Source: DASRJG01 sp964647625
GTDB lineage: Bacteria; Acidobacteriota; Polarisedimenticolia; Polarisedimenticolales; DASRJG01
Length of the DNA: 64,000 nucleotides
NCBI GenBank assembly: GCA_964647625.1
Contig: CAZYHZ010000003.1
Location: forward strand, 1 to 64,000
Reading direction: 5' to 3'
The notes under the pieces were generated by a model, which saw nothing but the letters and a program-made list of their open reading frames with translations, was not told the DNA's origin and did not search any database. This document shows, piece after piece, positions 35,865 to 44,019 of this stretch; position 1 is the first letter of the stretch, and each line of letters opens with the position of its first letter. The translations under genes were made by a program, and so were the position numbers.

Positions 35865-38800
35865 TTGACTTCGAGGAGTGCTCTCGCGAGCATCGCGGGT
35901 GTGGGGGCCGTGAGCCGTCTCCTCGCCCTGGTGGTGTCGATCGTGCTCGGCGTTCGGGCCGTCGAAGCCACCGACGTGGCCGTCGTCGATGCCGCGGGCA
36001 GCGCGGTCGCCGGTGCGCTCGCAAGCTGTCTCGACGCGCCCGATTCTCCCAAGATCCCGGCCGGCTCCGGACGCGCCGCGCCGGCTGCCGGGTGCCGCCG
36101 CGTGCGCTGCGAAGCGCCGGGGTACCTTCCGGCCGAGATCGATACGGGCTCCGGGCGATGCGTGCTCAAGCCGGCGTCTTTGGTCTCTGTCGATCTGTCC
36201 GCGAGCGCGATGCCTTCCGGGCTCGAAGCCCGCCTCGTTCCGGCGGCCGTCGGGCCGATGGGCGCCGTGAAGCTGCTCGTCCCGAAGTCCGGCCCCGATT
36301 CCCCGCGAGCGGCGCTCGAGTTTCCCCCGATGCCGCCCGGGCGCTATGCGCTCGAGATCGCACGGAGCGCCGACTCATGGGCATGCCGCGCTGAGCTCGG
36401 ACCGCTCGGGCCGGGGCGCCGGGTGGTTGCGCCTTCATGGCGCGAGCCGGCCGTGGTCGCGTTCAAGGTGAACGCCGACGACGGCAAGGCCGCAGGAAAC
36501 GTCACGATGCGGGTGATCTCTCAATCGAACGGGCGCGAGGCAAGGGAAAAACCGCGAGTCACCCTTGGTGCGTGGACCTGTGGCGCCGGTGCGTCTCCGC
36601 CCGTGACCGACGCGACGGGCTCGGCGCGCGTTCCTGTCGATCTCGCAGGTCCCGTGATCGTCGTCGCGGGGGACTGGAAGGACCCGCGCGGTCTGGCCTT
36701 CACGTCGATCGATCGGCCGCCTTCGGCGCCGCTCGCGCTGACGCTTCTGCCCCCCGTTCGGGTTCGCGGAAAGCTGGAGGACGAGAAGAACCGTCCCGTC
36801 CCGTGCGACGCCGCGCTCGACGATCTCACCGATGCCGCGAACAGCGTGATCGCCGCCATCCCGGGCGCCTCCAAGAAAGCCGTCTGCGATCCGCAGGGAG
36901 CGATCGTGCTCGGTCCGGTTCCATCGTCGTCGGTGACGGTCGCCGTTCAGCCGAAACCGGGGCTTCCGATGCGCATCGCGCTCGACCCGCCGGCTCCCGG
37001 CACGACCGTCGATCTCGGCGTGCTCCACGCCCGGACCGGCGAAGGCATCCGCGTCGTCGTCCAGGACGATCGTGCACGGCCGGTCCCCGGCGCGAACGTG
37101 CTCGCCCGCGGTTCGGCGGGCATCGTGCTCGCGGTCGCCGGCGTCACGCGCGAGGACGGGGGAGTCGACCTCACGGGCCTCCCGAAGAATTCGAGCGTGC
37201 AGTTGGAAGTTGAAGCGAAGGGATTCAAGAAGAAAACGGAGTCCCACCTCGATCTGGACGCGAGCCCATTCGTGCTCACTCTCTCCCGTGGCGCGCTCGT
37301 CTCGGGCTCCGTTCGCGACGTCGATGGGCGGGCCATCGAAAGCGCGCGTGTGGAGCTTCAGGGCGGGCACGGCGAGAAGCCGTCTTCCGAGACGACGGAC
37401 GAGCGCGGCGATTTCACGTTCGTAGGCGTCGACGACGGCGCGTTCAAGCTGACGGCCTCGGCCCCGGGCTTCGCGCGAAGCGAGCCGGCTGCAGTCGAGA
37501 TCGCCGATCGCAAGGCGATCGACGGTTTGTCGGTCACGCTCCGTCCGGCCGAGGGAATGAGAGGGCGTGTCCTCGACGTCTCGGGCGCCCCCGTGGCCGG
37601 GGCCCGCGTGCGCCTCCTCGACGCCGGCAGCCGCACCGATCTCGACCGGGCCAGCGCGATCGCGGAAGCGACGAGCGCCGCGGACGGTTCGTACCAAGTG
37701 TCCGCAGCCGCGCCGGCCGAGTCGTGGCTGGTGTCGACGAAATCCGGGTTCGGTCCGGCCGCAGCTCGAGCCCCGATGGAGCCGGGAAAGGAAATGGTGC
37801 TGACGCTGACCGAGCCCGCGGCGCTCACCGTCCATCTGCCCCAAGGATTGCGCTCCCGGCGAACGTTGCGCGTGAAGGACGGCGCCGGACTCGGCCACCA
37901 GCTCCAGCTCGGCGGGGGCACGGACGTCGTCTTAGGCGATCTCGCCCCCGGCCGCGGCGAGGTGGGCCTGTCGGGAGGCGGCCGTCAGACGGTGTCGTTG
38001 GTGCCGAACGAGACGGCTGAAGTCACCCTGAACGCGAGCGTCGCCGTCGAGGGACGCGTCACTTTCGAGGGCGCTCCGTCTCCGCGGGTGTACGTGACGG
38101 CGCTCGACGAATCCGACGAAGGGATCTCGACCGGAGGCGGGACCTTCACCGACGAGAGGGGACGATATCGAGTGGACGGGCTGACCGCGGACCCGTACCG
38201 CATCGTCGCGGTCGGAGAGGATGGACGCGCCGAGGGCAAGGTCGACGGCTCCGAGGGAGAAACCGTCCGCGTCGATCTCGCGCTGCGATCGGTACGGCTC
38301 GTCGTGGTCGCGACCGACGGAGCGACCGGCCGGGCGATCCCGGACGTCATCGTCGAGGCGGCACCGGAAGGAACGAAGTGCAACAGCATGATGGGCACGA
38401 CGTCATGGGGCTCGCCCGGAGAACTGGGCTACGAGCTTCACGCCGGGTCGTCCGGCTGTCTCAATACGCGGACGGACGCGGCGGGTATCGGTCGGCTCCT
38501 TCTCGCAAATCCCGGATCGTACGACGTCAGCGTCTCGAGTGATGCGTACGAGCCGTGGACGCAATCGGTTGCGCTCGGCGACGGCATGACGACCAAGCGC
38601 GTGTCGTTGACGCGAAAGCCGGACAAGAAGGACGCAAAGCCCCACGTCATCGCCAACCTTCACACCGACCCGCCCGGCCTTTCGGGCGACGCGACGTGCG
38701 CGCAGGAGCACAACACGAGCACGTCGTCGCCGGTATCGGGCCGGTTCGAATGCGACATGGAGCCCGGGCCCGGCGAGGTGTTGTTCCACGTCGAGGGCTA

Positions 38801-39119
38801 TGGCCGCGGCCGTGTCGCGTTCCAGGTTCCGGACTCCGGCGAGATCGTCGTGGACGTCGACGTTCAGCGCGGCGGCACCCTGGTCGTTCCGGTCGGGCAA
38901 GGATCCACCGGGGCGCCCAAGGTGGTCGACGCGTCAGGCATCCTCTGGTCCGACGAGAAGGGCAACATGCGATTTGCCGCCGCGATCGAGGACGTTCCCG
39001 GCATCGGACGCGCGTGGGTCTACCGCGACATTCCGCCAGGAAGCTATACAGCCACCGTCGACGGCAAGGCCCGCTCCGCGGTTCCGCTGACAGCCGGAGG
39101 TGCGGCCATCGCATATTGA
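35865..39119 (+). CDS. Large exported protein with carboxypeptidase-regulatory-like beta-sandwich repeats
   Basis: A protein of up to 1084 aa with an N-terminal signal segment (RLLALVVSIVLGVRAVEA) and an array of transthyretin/CarboxypepD-regulatory-like domains. The unit pattern G-x-V-x-D-x-x-G-x-(P/A)-(V/I)-x-x-A-x-V appears several times, for example SGSVRDVDGRAIESARVEL and RGRVLDVSGAPVAGARVRL. Each is followed by T-x-x-x-G-x-(F/Y) strands. I count seven or more repeats. No enzyme motif, sortase signal or beta-barrel end is visible. The start is uncertain: TTG 35865 is the outermost, while GTG 35910 gives a more compact signal peptide. It lies 54 nt after the ABC/M1 gene on the same strand and may be cotranscribed, perhaps as a surface or periplasmic partner. 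Function unknown. Confidence 0.75.
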   Translation: MTSRSALASIAGVGAVSRLLALVVSIVLGVRAVEATDVAVVDAAGSAVAGALASCLDAPDSPKIPAGSGRAAPAAGCRRVRCEAPGYLPAEIDTGSGRCVLKPASLVSVDLSASAMPSGLEARLVPAAVGPMGAVKLLVPKSGPDSPRAALEFPPMPPGRYALEIARSADSWACRAELGPLGPGRRVVAPSWREPAVVAFKVNADDGKAAGNVTMRVISQSNGREAREKPRVTLGAWTCGAGASPPVTDATGSARVPVDLAGPVIVVAGDWKDPRGLAFTSIDRPPSAPLALTLLPPVRVRGKLEDEKNRPVPCDAALDDLTDAANSVIAAIPGASKKAVCDPQGAIVLGPVPSSSVTVAVQPKPGLPMRIALDPPAPGTTVDLGVLHARTGEGIRVVVQDDRARPVPGANVLARGSAGIVLAVAGVTREDGGVDLTGLPKNSSVQLEVEAKGFKKKTESHLDLDASPFVLTLSRGALVSGSVRDVDGRAIESARVELQGGHGEKPSSETTDERGDFTFVGVDDGAFKLTASAPGFARSEPAAVEIADRKAIDGLSVTLRPAEGMRGRVLDVSGAPVAGARVRLLDAGSRTDLDRASAIAEATSAADGSYQVSAAAPAESWLVSTKSGFGPAAARAPMEPGKEMVLTLTEPAALTVHLPQGLRSRRTLRVKDGAGLGHQLQLGGGTDVVLGDLAPGRGEVGLSGGGRQTVSLVPNETAEVTLNASVAVEGRVTFEGAPSPRVYVTALDESDEGISTGGGTFTDERGRYRVDGLTADPYRIVAVGEDGRAEGKVDGSEGETVRVDLALRSVRLVVVATDGATGRAIPDVIVEAAPEGTKCNSMMGTTSWGSPGELGYELHAGSSGCLNTRTDAAGIGRLLLANPGSYDVSVSSDAYEPWTQSVALGDGMTTKRVSLTRKPDKKDAKPHVIANLHTDPPGLSGDATCAQEHNTSTSSPVSGRFECDMEPGPGEVLFHVEGYGRGRVAFQVPDSGEIVVDVDVQRGGTLVVPVGQGSTGAPKVVDASGILWSDEKGNMRFAAAIEDVPGIGRAWVYRDIPPGSYTATVDGKARSAVPLTAGGAAIAY

Positions 39120-39126
39120 GGAGTTG

Positions 39127-39241
39127 TTCACGGTTCACGGTTCACGGTCAAGAGTCGAGAGTTAAGAGTCAAGAGTGACGGTTCAGTTTTTCTCGACTCT
39201 CGACTCTCGACTCTCGACTCTGAACCGTAAACTGTGAACTG
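39127..39241. repeat. Composite heptad-repeat palindrome between convergent genes (copy 2)
   Basis: The left arm has TTCACGG three times in tandem (39127-39147), then AGAGTCG, AGAGTTA, AGAGTCA and AGAGTGA in register (39151-39178). The right arm mirrors this: CTCGACT four times in perfect tandem (39192-39219), then CCGTAAA and CTGTGAA (39225-39238), which are inverse relatives of TTCACGG. A loop with TTTTT at 39187-39191 lies between the arms. The element fills the 125-bp gap between two converging stop codons. AGTCGAG-type heptads are the same family as at 5.8 kb. Likely roles are bidirectional termination or a dispersed repeat family; neither is proven. Confidence 0.88.
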
Positions 39242-39244
39242 CAG

Positions 39245-41224
39245 TTATTTCAAATACCGGCCGAACCAGTCGATGAGGCGGTGGAGCCTGTCGACGTAGT
39301 GCGAAGGCACCGACATCGAGTGCGATTCGCCGGGGTAGATGACGAGCTCGGTCGGAACGCCCAGGAGCTTGAGCCGCTGGTAGAGCTGCATCGCCTGCGT
39401 GACCGGGCAATTGCCGTCCTTCTCGTTGGCGATCAGAAAGAGGGGAGTCTTGATCGTCGAGATGAACGATCCCGGGGAGACGGCGCGGTACTTGTCGGCG
39501 GAATCCCACGGACGGCCCAGCTCGGTCTCGTACTGCATGTGCCACTGGTCCGTGCCGAAGCACGACAGGTAGTCGATCTCGAATCGCTCCGGCACGCCGA
39601 CCTTGAACCGATCCGTGTGGCCGGCGAGCCAGACGGCCATGATGCCGCCGTAAGACCAGCCTCCGACTCCCAGGCGCTTGGGATCGATCCAGCGCGCGCC
39701 TGCGATCGCCGCGTCGGTGGCCGCCATCAAGTCTTCGGCTTCCCGCTTGTGCCAGTCCGCCCACACGACGCGGGAAAACGCCTCGCCGTACGACGTGCTC
39801 CCGCGATAGTTGACGCGCAGCACCGCCCACCCCCGGCCGGGAAAGATCTGGTTCTCGAGGCCGGGCTCGAAGAACTCGCCGTCGAATTCCTGGGGTCCAC
39901 CGTGGATGTAGACGATGAGCGGATAACTCTTCGACGGGTCCAGATCGACGGGCGGGTACAGCCAGGCATCGACCGAATCGCCGGCGGGGTTTCTTGCCTG
40001 GATCTTCGTCGGCGCGACGAGATTCGCACCCGAAAAGACCGCGTCGTTCGCACCCCAGAGCTTGTGGGGCGCTCCACCGTCGAGGCGGGCCGTCCACAGC
40101 TCCGAAAACGTCGTCGGCGTCGAGCTCGTGAAGTAGAGGCGGCCGGTCGGAAGGCCCACCCGCACGAGCCCGTAGACGCGCGGACCTCCGAGGAGCTCCT
40201 TCGGCGCCGATCCGTCGAGCGGCAGCCGTGCGATCCAGTTCGCGCCGCGACGGTCGAAAGGGACGAAGAGAGACGAGTCGTCGCTCGACCAGGCGATGCG
40301 GGCCTGGTCCTCTCCGCCGCCGACGTGATCGTCCATCGAGACCCAGTTGTCGAGCGCGCTCGTCAGGTCCTTCGGGGTGCCGCCGAGCGCGGCGACGAGG
40401 ACGTGCGTCGTCTGGTACGGGTCGTTGGTGTGCGGCGAGCTGACCCACGCCAGGCGATCGCCGCTGCGCGACCACACAGGATCGACGTCCGGTCCCGGGC
40501 TCGAGGACACCTTGCGCGGCGAGCCCCCGCCTGCTGCCACCACCCACACGTCGGTGTCATCGTCGTCGTCGGGGTGGGCTCCGCGGTTGGCGACGAACGC
40601 GATCCATTTCCCCGATGGCGACCACCGGGGCGTCATCTCGTCAAACGGGCCCGAGGTCAGCGCCACGGGCTTGCCGCCGCCGGCCTCGACGATCCAGAGG
40701 TGCTTGTGCCTTCCGTCGACGAACCCTTCTCCGTCGCGCTGGATCTGGGTGCCGGTGATCACCCACGGCTCGTCCGAGGACGACCGCGTGCCCGCGTCGT
40801 CCTTCTCGAAGACGAGCTTCTTTCCGTCGGGAGACCAATCGAGATCGCCGATCGCCTCGTGGACGTCGGTGATGGCGTGCCCGCGTCCTTCGCCGACGCG
40901 CGCGACCCAGATCTGGGTGTGTTCGGTCGCGTCGGACAGATAGGCGATGCGCTTGCCGTCGGGAGAAAACTTCGCCGCCATGCAGTCGTCGGTCTCGCGG
41001 CAGACCCGCTTCCGGTGCTCGCCGTCCTCGTCGGCGAGCCACAGCTCGTGGCGGAACGAATCCTCCTTCCGGTCAGCGCGCTCGATGGTGTACGCCAGGG
41101 TCTTGCCGTTCGGTGACACCTCGAGGGCTGTGATCTCCACCAGCCGGTAGGTGTCTTCGGGGGTGATGGGGGGCTTCGCGGCCGAGGCGAGCGCGGCCGA
41201 AAGCAGCGTGGCGACGACGGGCAT
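39245..41224 (-). CDS. S9-family prolyl oligopeptidase/dipeptidyl aminopeptidase, exported
   Basis: A 659-aa serine peptidase with a short signal peptide (MPVVATLLSAALASAA). An N-terminal beta-propeller with WD40/TolB-like blades (SPDGKRIAYLSD, SPDGKKLVFEKD, SPSGKWIAFVAN) is followed by an alpha/beta hydrolase domain from about residue 410. The catalytic triad can be placed: Ser in GGWSYGG near 524, Asp in NEKDGNCP near 602 and His in GESHSM near 633. The oxyanion region is IYIHGGP-like (IVYIHGGPQ). This fits the acylaminoacyl-peptidase/DPP branch of S9 and suggests cleavage of short peptides in the periplasm or outside. It starts divergently from an amino acid permease gene, in keeping with peptide use as a nutrient. 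Confidence 0.92.
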   Translation of the reverse strand: MPVVATLLSAALASAAKPPITPEDTYRLVEITALEVSPNGKTLAYTIERADRKEDSFRHELWLADEDGEHRKRVCRETDDCMAAKFSPDGKRIAYLSDATEHTQIWVARVGEGRGHAITDVHEAIGDLDWSPDGKKLVFEKDDAGTRSSSDEPWVITGTQIQRDGEGFVDGRHKHLWIVEAGGGKPVALTSGPFDEMTPRWSPSGKWIAFVANRGAHPDDDDDTDVWVVAAGGGSPRKVSSSPGPDVDPVWSRSGDRLAWVSSPHTNDPYQTTHVLVAALGGTPKDLTSALDNWVSMDDHVGGGEDQARIAWSSDDSSLFVPFDRRGANWIARLPLDGSAPKELLGGPRVYGLVRVGLPTGRLYFTSSTPTTFSELWTARLDGGAPHKLWGANDAVFSGANLVAPTKIQARNPAGDSVDAWLYPPVDLDPSKSYPLIVYIHGGPQEFDGEFFEPGLENQIFPGRGWAVLRVNYRGSTSYGEAFSRVVWADWHKREAEDLMAATDAAIAGARWIDPKRLGVGGWSYGGIMAVWLAGHTDRFKVGVPERFEIDYLSCFGTDQWHMQYETELGRPWDSADKYRAVSPGSFISTIKTPLFLIANEKDGNCPVTQAMQLYQRLKLLGVPTELVIYPGESHSMSVPSHYVDRLHRLIDWFGRYLK

Positions 41225-41254
41225 GGGGGCTATTTTCCACCATGCCGGTGTATC

Positions 41255-41260
41255 TACAAT
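41255..41260 (+). promoter_or_regulatory. Leaderless-type -10 element of the APC permease gene
   Basis: TACAAT ends 7 nt before the ATG at 41268, and there is no Shine-Dalgarno sequence in the intervening TCCGCGG. A transcript starting the usual 6-8 nt downstream of the -10 would begin at the start codon. No convincing -35 is visible. Confidence 0.45.
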
Positions 41261-41267
41261 TCCGCGG

Positions 41268-42575
41268 ATGACGCGAGAGCCGGGCCGGCTGGTTCAGGGA
41301 CTGGGGCCTTGGGCCGCCACGGCGCTCGTCGCGGGAAACGTGATCGGCTCCGGCATCTACGTCATTCCCGCCTCGCTCGCGGACGCCGCGGGCCCGCTGT
41401 CGCTCCTCGCATGGCCCGTCGTCGCGGTGTCTTACCTCGCGCTCAATGCGGTGTATGCCGACCTCGGTGAGGCGTACCCGATTCAAGGCGGCCTGCAGGT
41501 CTACGCCGCGCATGCGTTCGGCCCGCTCGCCGGCTCGATCACCGCGACTTTGTACTGGGTCTCGTGCGTGGTCGGAAACGCCGCCTTCCTGACGGCGTTC
41601 GTCGGTTACGCCTCGGTCTTCGATCCCCGGCTCGCCGCGCCGCTGCCGGCGTTTCTCGTGGCGCAGACGCTGCTGTGGTCGCTGACCGCCGTCAACGCCG
41701 TCGGGGTCAAGGCCGGCGCCGCGATGCAATCGGTGACGACGGTCCTGAAAATCGCGCCGCTCGTGATCCTCGCCGTGGCGCTCGCTCCGCATGCGGACGC
41801 CGCCCACCTCGTGCCGTTCGCTCCGAAGGGGTGGGCCGCTTTGTTGCCCGCGCTGGCCTTGGTCGCGTGGCCGTTCATCGGATCGGAGACGGCGACGATC
41901 CCGGCGGGGGAGATGAAGGATCCTGCGGCGACGATTCGCAAATCCGTCTTCGCCGGCTTCGGCATCGCGGCGGCGACGTACATGGCCGTGGCGGTCACCG
42001 TTGCCCTCGCTCTCCCGCCCGCGGCGATCGCAGGCAACCCCAGCCCGCTCGCCCTCGCGGCGCGCCAGGCGCTCGGGGCGTGGGGCGAGCGATTCGTCAC
42101 CGTGGGCGCGTTGATCTCCGTAGCCGGCATCCTCAACGGATGGATCCTCGTCGCCGGCCGCCTCCCGCAGGCGGCCGCACGCGACGGCTATGCCCCGAAA
42201 TCGCTCGAGCCCCTGAACCCGCGAAGCGGAGCGCCGGTCCGCTCGCTCGTCGTCTCCGCCTTCGCGACCGCGCTTCTGGCATCCACGTACTTCACGCGCT
42301 CGCTGCTCGCCGCGTACAACTTCGTCGCCTTGGCCGCGACCGCGACTGCGCTGATCGCGATCGCGCTGACGTGCCTGGCCCTCGTGGTGCTCGTGCGCCG
42401 GGACCCGGAGCGCTTCCGGCCGCGCCAGCGCGTTCGTGCGCCGGCTCTGACGGCGGTGGGGCTCGCCGTCGTCGCGTTGCTTCTGTGGGGCTCGGACCGG
42501 CAGGTTTGGGTTTTCACCGCGGTGGTCGCTTTGCTTCCGGTTCTCCCGTATCTCTGGTCCCGGCGGCGCGGATGA
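41268..42575 (+). CDS. APC-superfamily amino acid permease/antiporter
   Basis: A 435-aa membrane protein with about twelve helices. The first helix carries the substrate-binding glycine motif in AGNVIGSGIYVIP. EAYPIQGGLQVYAAHAFG and the TM6-region ALVAWPFIGSETATIPAGEMKDP match arginine/agmatine-type antiporters (AdiC) and related amino acid exchangers. The next-but-one gene encodes ornithine carbamoyltransferase, so an arginine- or ornithine-linked substrate is conceivable but not shown. The last 62 bases overlap, antiparallel, the 3' end of the phospholipase D-type gene. The start is the ATG at 41268; an open frame reaching back to 41151 would overlap the divergent S9 gene and is not supported. 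Confidence 0.87.
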   Translation: MTREPGRLVQGLGPWAATALVAGNVIGSGIYVIPASLADAAGPLSLLAWPVVAVSYLALNAVYADLGEAYPIQGGLQVYAAHAFGPLAGSITATLYWVSCVVGNAAFLTAFVGYASVFDPRLAAPLPAFLVAQTLLWSLTAVNAVGVKAGAAMQSVTTVLKIAPLVILAVALAPHADAAHLVPFAPKGWAALLPALALVAWPFIGSETATIPAGEMKDPAATIRKSVFAGFGIAAATYMAVAVTVALALPPAAIAGNPSPLALAARQALGAWGERFVTVGALISVAGILNGWILVAGRLPQAAARDGYAPKSLEPLNPRSGAPVRSLVVSAFATALLASTYFTRSLLAAYNFVALAATATALIAIALTCLALVVLVRRDPERFRPRQRVRAPALTAVGLAVVALLLWGSDRQVWVFTAVVALLPVLPYLWSRRRG

Positions 42576-43956
42576 CGAACGCGGTCGCGAACCAGATGGC
42601 GATCGCGGCAAACGGGTAGGCGATTCCTTTCGGCCACCAGACGGCGATCGCCCCGAGCACGGCGAACGCAACCGCGGCGCCGGCCATGATGCGCCCGCTG
42701 CCGAGCACGCCCTCTCCCGGGAAGACGAGCGCGGATCCGACGGCGCTTCCCAAACGCACCGCGCCCGCGGCCGCACGCCGGGCGCTGCCTCGGGGGTGGC
42801 GGCGGCCGCGTCCGCGGGCGGAGGGGACCGGGACCTTCCCGCGCGCGAGGCGCTTCTTGAGAACCAGCTCCGTCGAGCGCTTCAGGTCGTCCTCGTACTG
42901 CGCTTCCATCGCGGCGGCGAAGCGCTCGTCCTCGACGGCGACGTCGAGCTCGTAGTTCCCGAGGAAGCTCGCGATGTTGAGGTTCGTCGAGCCCACCCTC
43001 GCCCAGCGGCCGTCCGCGACCGCGGATTTCGCATGAAGCATGGTGCCGTTCCACTCGAATACGCGGATGCCCGCTTCGATCAGCGGCCGGAACGCCGAGC
43101 GCGAGAGCGGGGAGAGCACCGGGATGTCGGAGGCACCGGGGACGAGCAGGCGCACGTCGACGCCGTCCCGCGAGGCGGCGATCAGCGCATGCGCGTAGGC
43201 GGGCGGGGGCACGAAATACGCGTCGGTCAGCCAGAGCCTCTTCCGCGCGAGCGACGCGATCAGGTAGTCGAGGCGCATGAGGCCCGCCGACGCCGGCGCG
43301 CTGGCGACGACGCGCAGCGAGACGTCGCCGGCCGCGGGAACGGACTCGGCTTTCGTCAGGAGCTCCGCGGAGACGGGACTTCCCGTGGTCGCCCATACGC
43401 GCGCGAAGGCGGCCGCGACGTGGGCGACGGCGGGCCCCCGGATCTCGACGCCGGTGTCGCGCCACGGCTCCTTGCCCTGGGCCGGGTCCCCGCGCCACGC
43501 CTGGGCCACGCACAGGCCGGACACGAACGCGATGCGGCCGTCGACCGCGATCGACTTGCGATGATCGCGGAAGATCCATCCGAGGGGGCTTGCGAACCGC
43601 GGCGGATTGAACACGCGCACGAGGGCGCCGGCGTCTCGCAGCGGACGCCAAAAGCCCGACCACAGCTTCCCCGTCGAGCCCAGCCAGTCGTAGAGCACGA
43701 AGACGCGGACGCCCGCTCGCGCGCGTTCCGCGAGCGCATCCCGGAACTCGCGTCCGGTGGCGTCGTCCTCGATCATGTAGCTCTCGAAGAACACCGTGCG
43801 CGCCGCAGAGCGGATGGCCTGCAGGCTCGCGGGGTAGTTTTCCGCCGCGTCCTTGAGAAGGCGCACGGCGTTTCCCTGAACCACCGGGGCGGCGGTCCGC
43901 GAGAAGGCCTGATCCGTGAGCGCCTCGAGCGGGCGGAGCGTCTCGCGTTCGATCAC
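42514..43956 (-). CDS. Phospholipase D / cardiolipin synthase-like protein
   Basis: A 480-aa member of the PLD superfamily with two HKD motifs: DHRKSIAVDG (His near residue 132) and LHAKSAVADGRWARVGSTN (His near 308). The spacing and surrounding GSTNLN fit cardiolipin synthase-like enzymes that join phosphatidyl groups. Unlike ClsA, the membrane helices are at the C-terminus (about 410-470, RIMAGAAVAFAVLGAIAVWWP), after an Arg-rich linker. I prefer the GTG at 43956, because TACCAT stands 9 nt ahead of it and the alternative ATG at 44001 leaves just 18 bp to the divergent argF start. The 3' end overlaps the APC gene by 62 bp. Confidence 0.82.
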   Translation of the reverse strand: MIERETLRPLEALTDQAFSRTAAPVVQGNAVRLLKDAAENYPASLQAIRSAARTVFFESYMIEDDATGREFRDALAERARAGVRVFVLYDWLGSTGKLWSGFWRPLRDAGALVRVFNPPRFASPLGWIFRDHRKSIAVDGRIAFVSGLCVAQAWRGDPAQGKEPWRDTGVEIRGPAVAHVAAAFARVWATTGSPVSAELLTKAESVPAAGDVSLRVVASAPASAGLMRLDYLIASLARKRLWLTDAYFVPPPAYAHALIAASRDGVDVRLLVPGASDIPVLSPLSRSAFRPLIEAGIRVFEWNGTMLHAKSAVADGRWARVGSTNLNIASFLGNYELDVAVEDERFAAAMEAQYEDDLKRSTELVLKKRLARGKVPVPSARGRGRRHPRGSARRAAAGAVRLGSAVGSALVFPGEGVLGSGRIMAGAAVAFAVLGAIAVWWPKGIAYPFAAIAIWFATAFVIRAAGTRDTGEPEAKRPPR

Positions 43957-44019
43957 GTGAGTAGGATGGTATAGGATCCCGGGCCCGACAAAGCTCGTCA
44001 TCGAAAGGGTCGCCAGCCG

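Noticed and set aside
39127..39241. Possible CRISPR array, because of regularly repeated short units.
   Set aside because: Units are 7 bp in direct tandem with no unique spacers, arranged as a palindrome, and there are no cas genes nearby.
43957..44001. ATG at 44001 as the start of the PLD-type protein.
   Set aside because: It leaves 18 bp to the divergent argF start and adds only a stretch without family similarity; GTG 43956 has a suitable TACCAT ahead. The alternative is not fully excluded.
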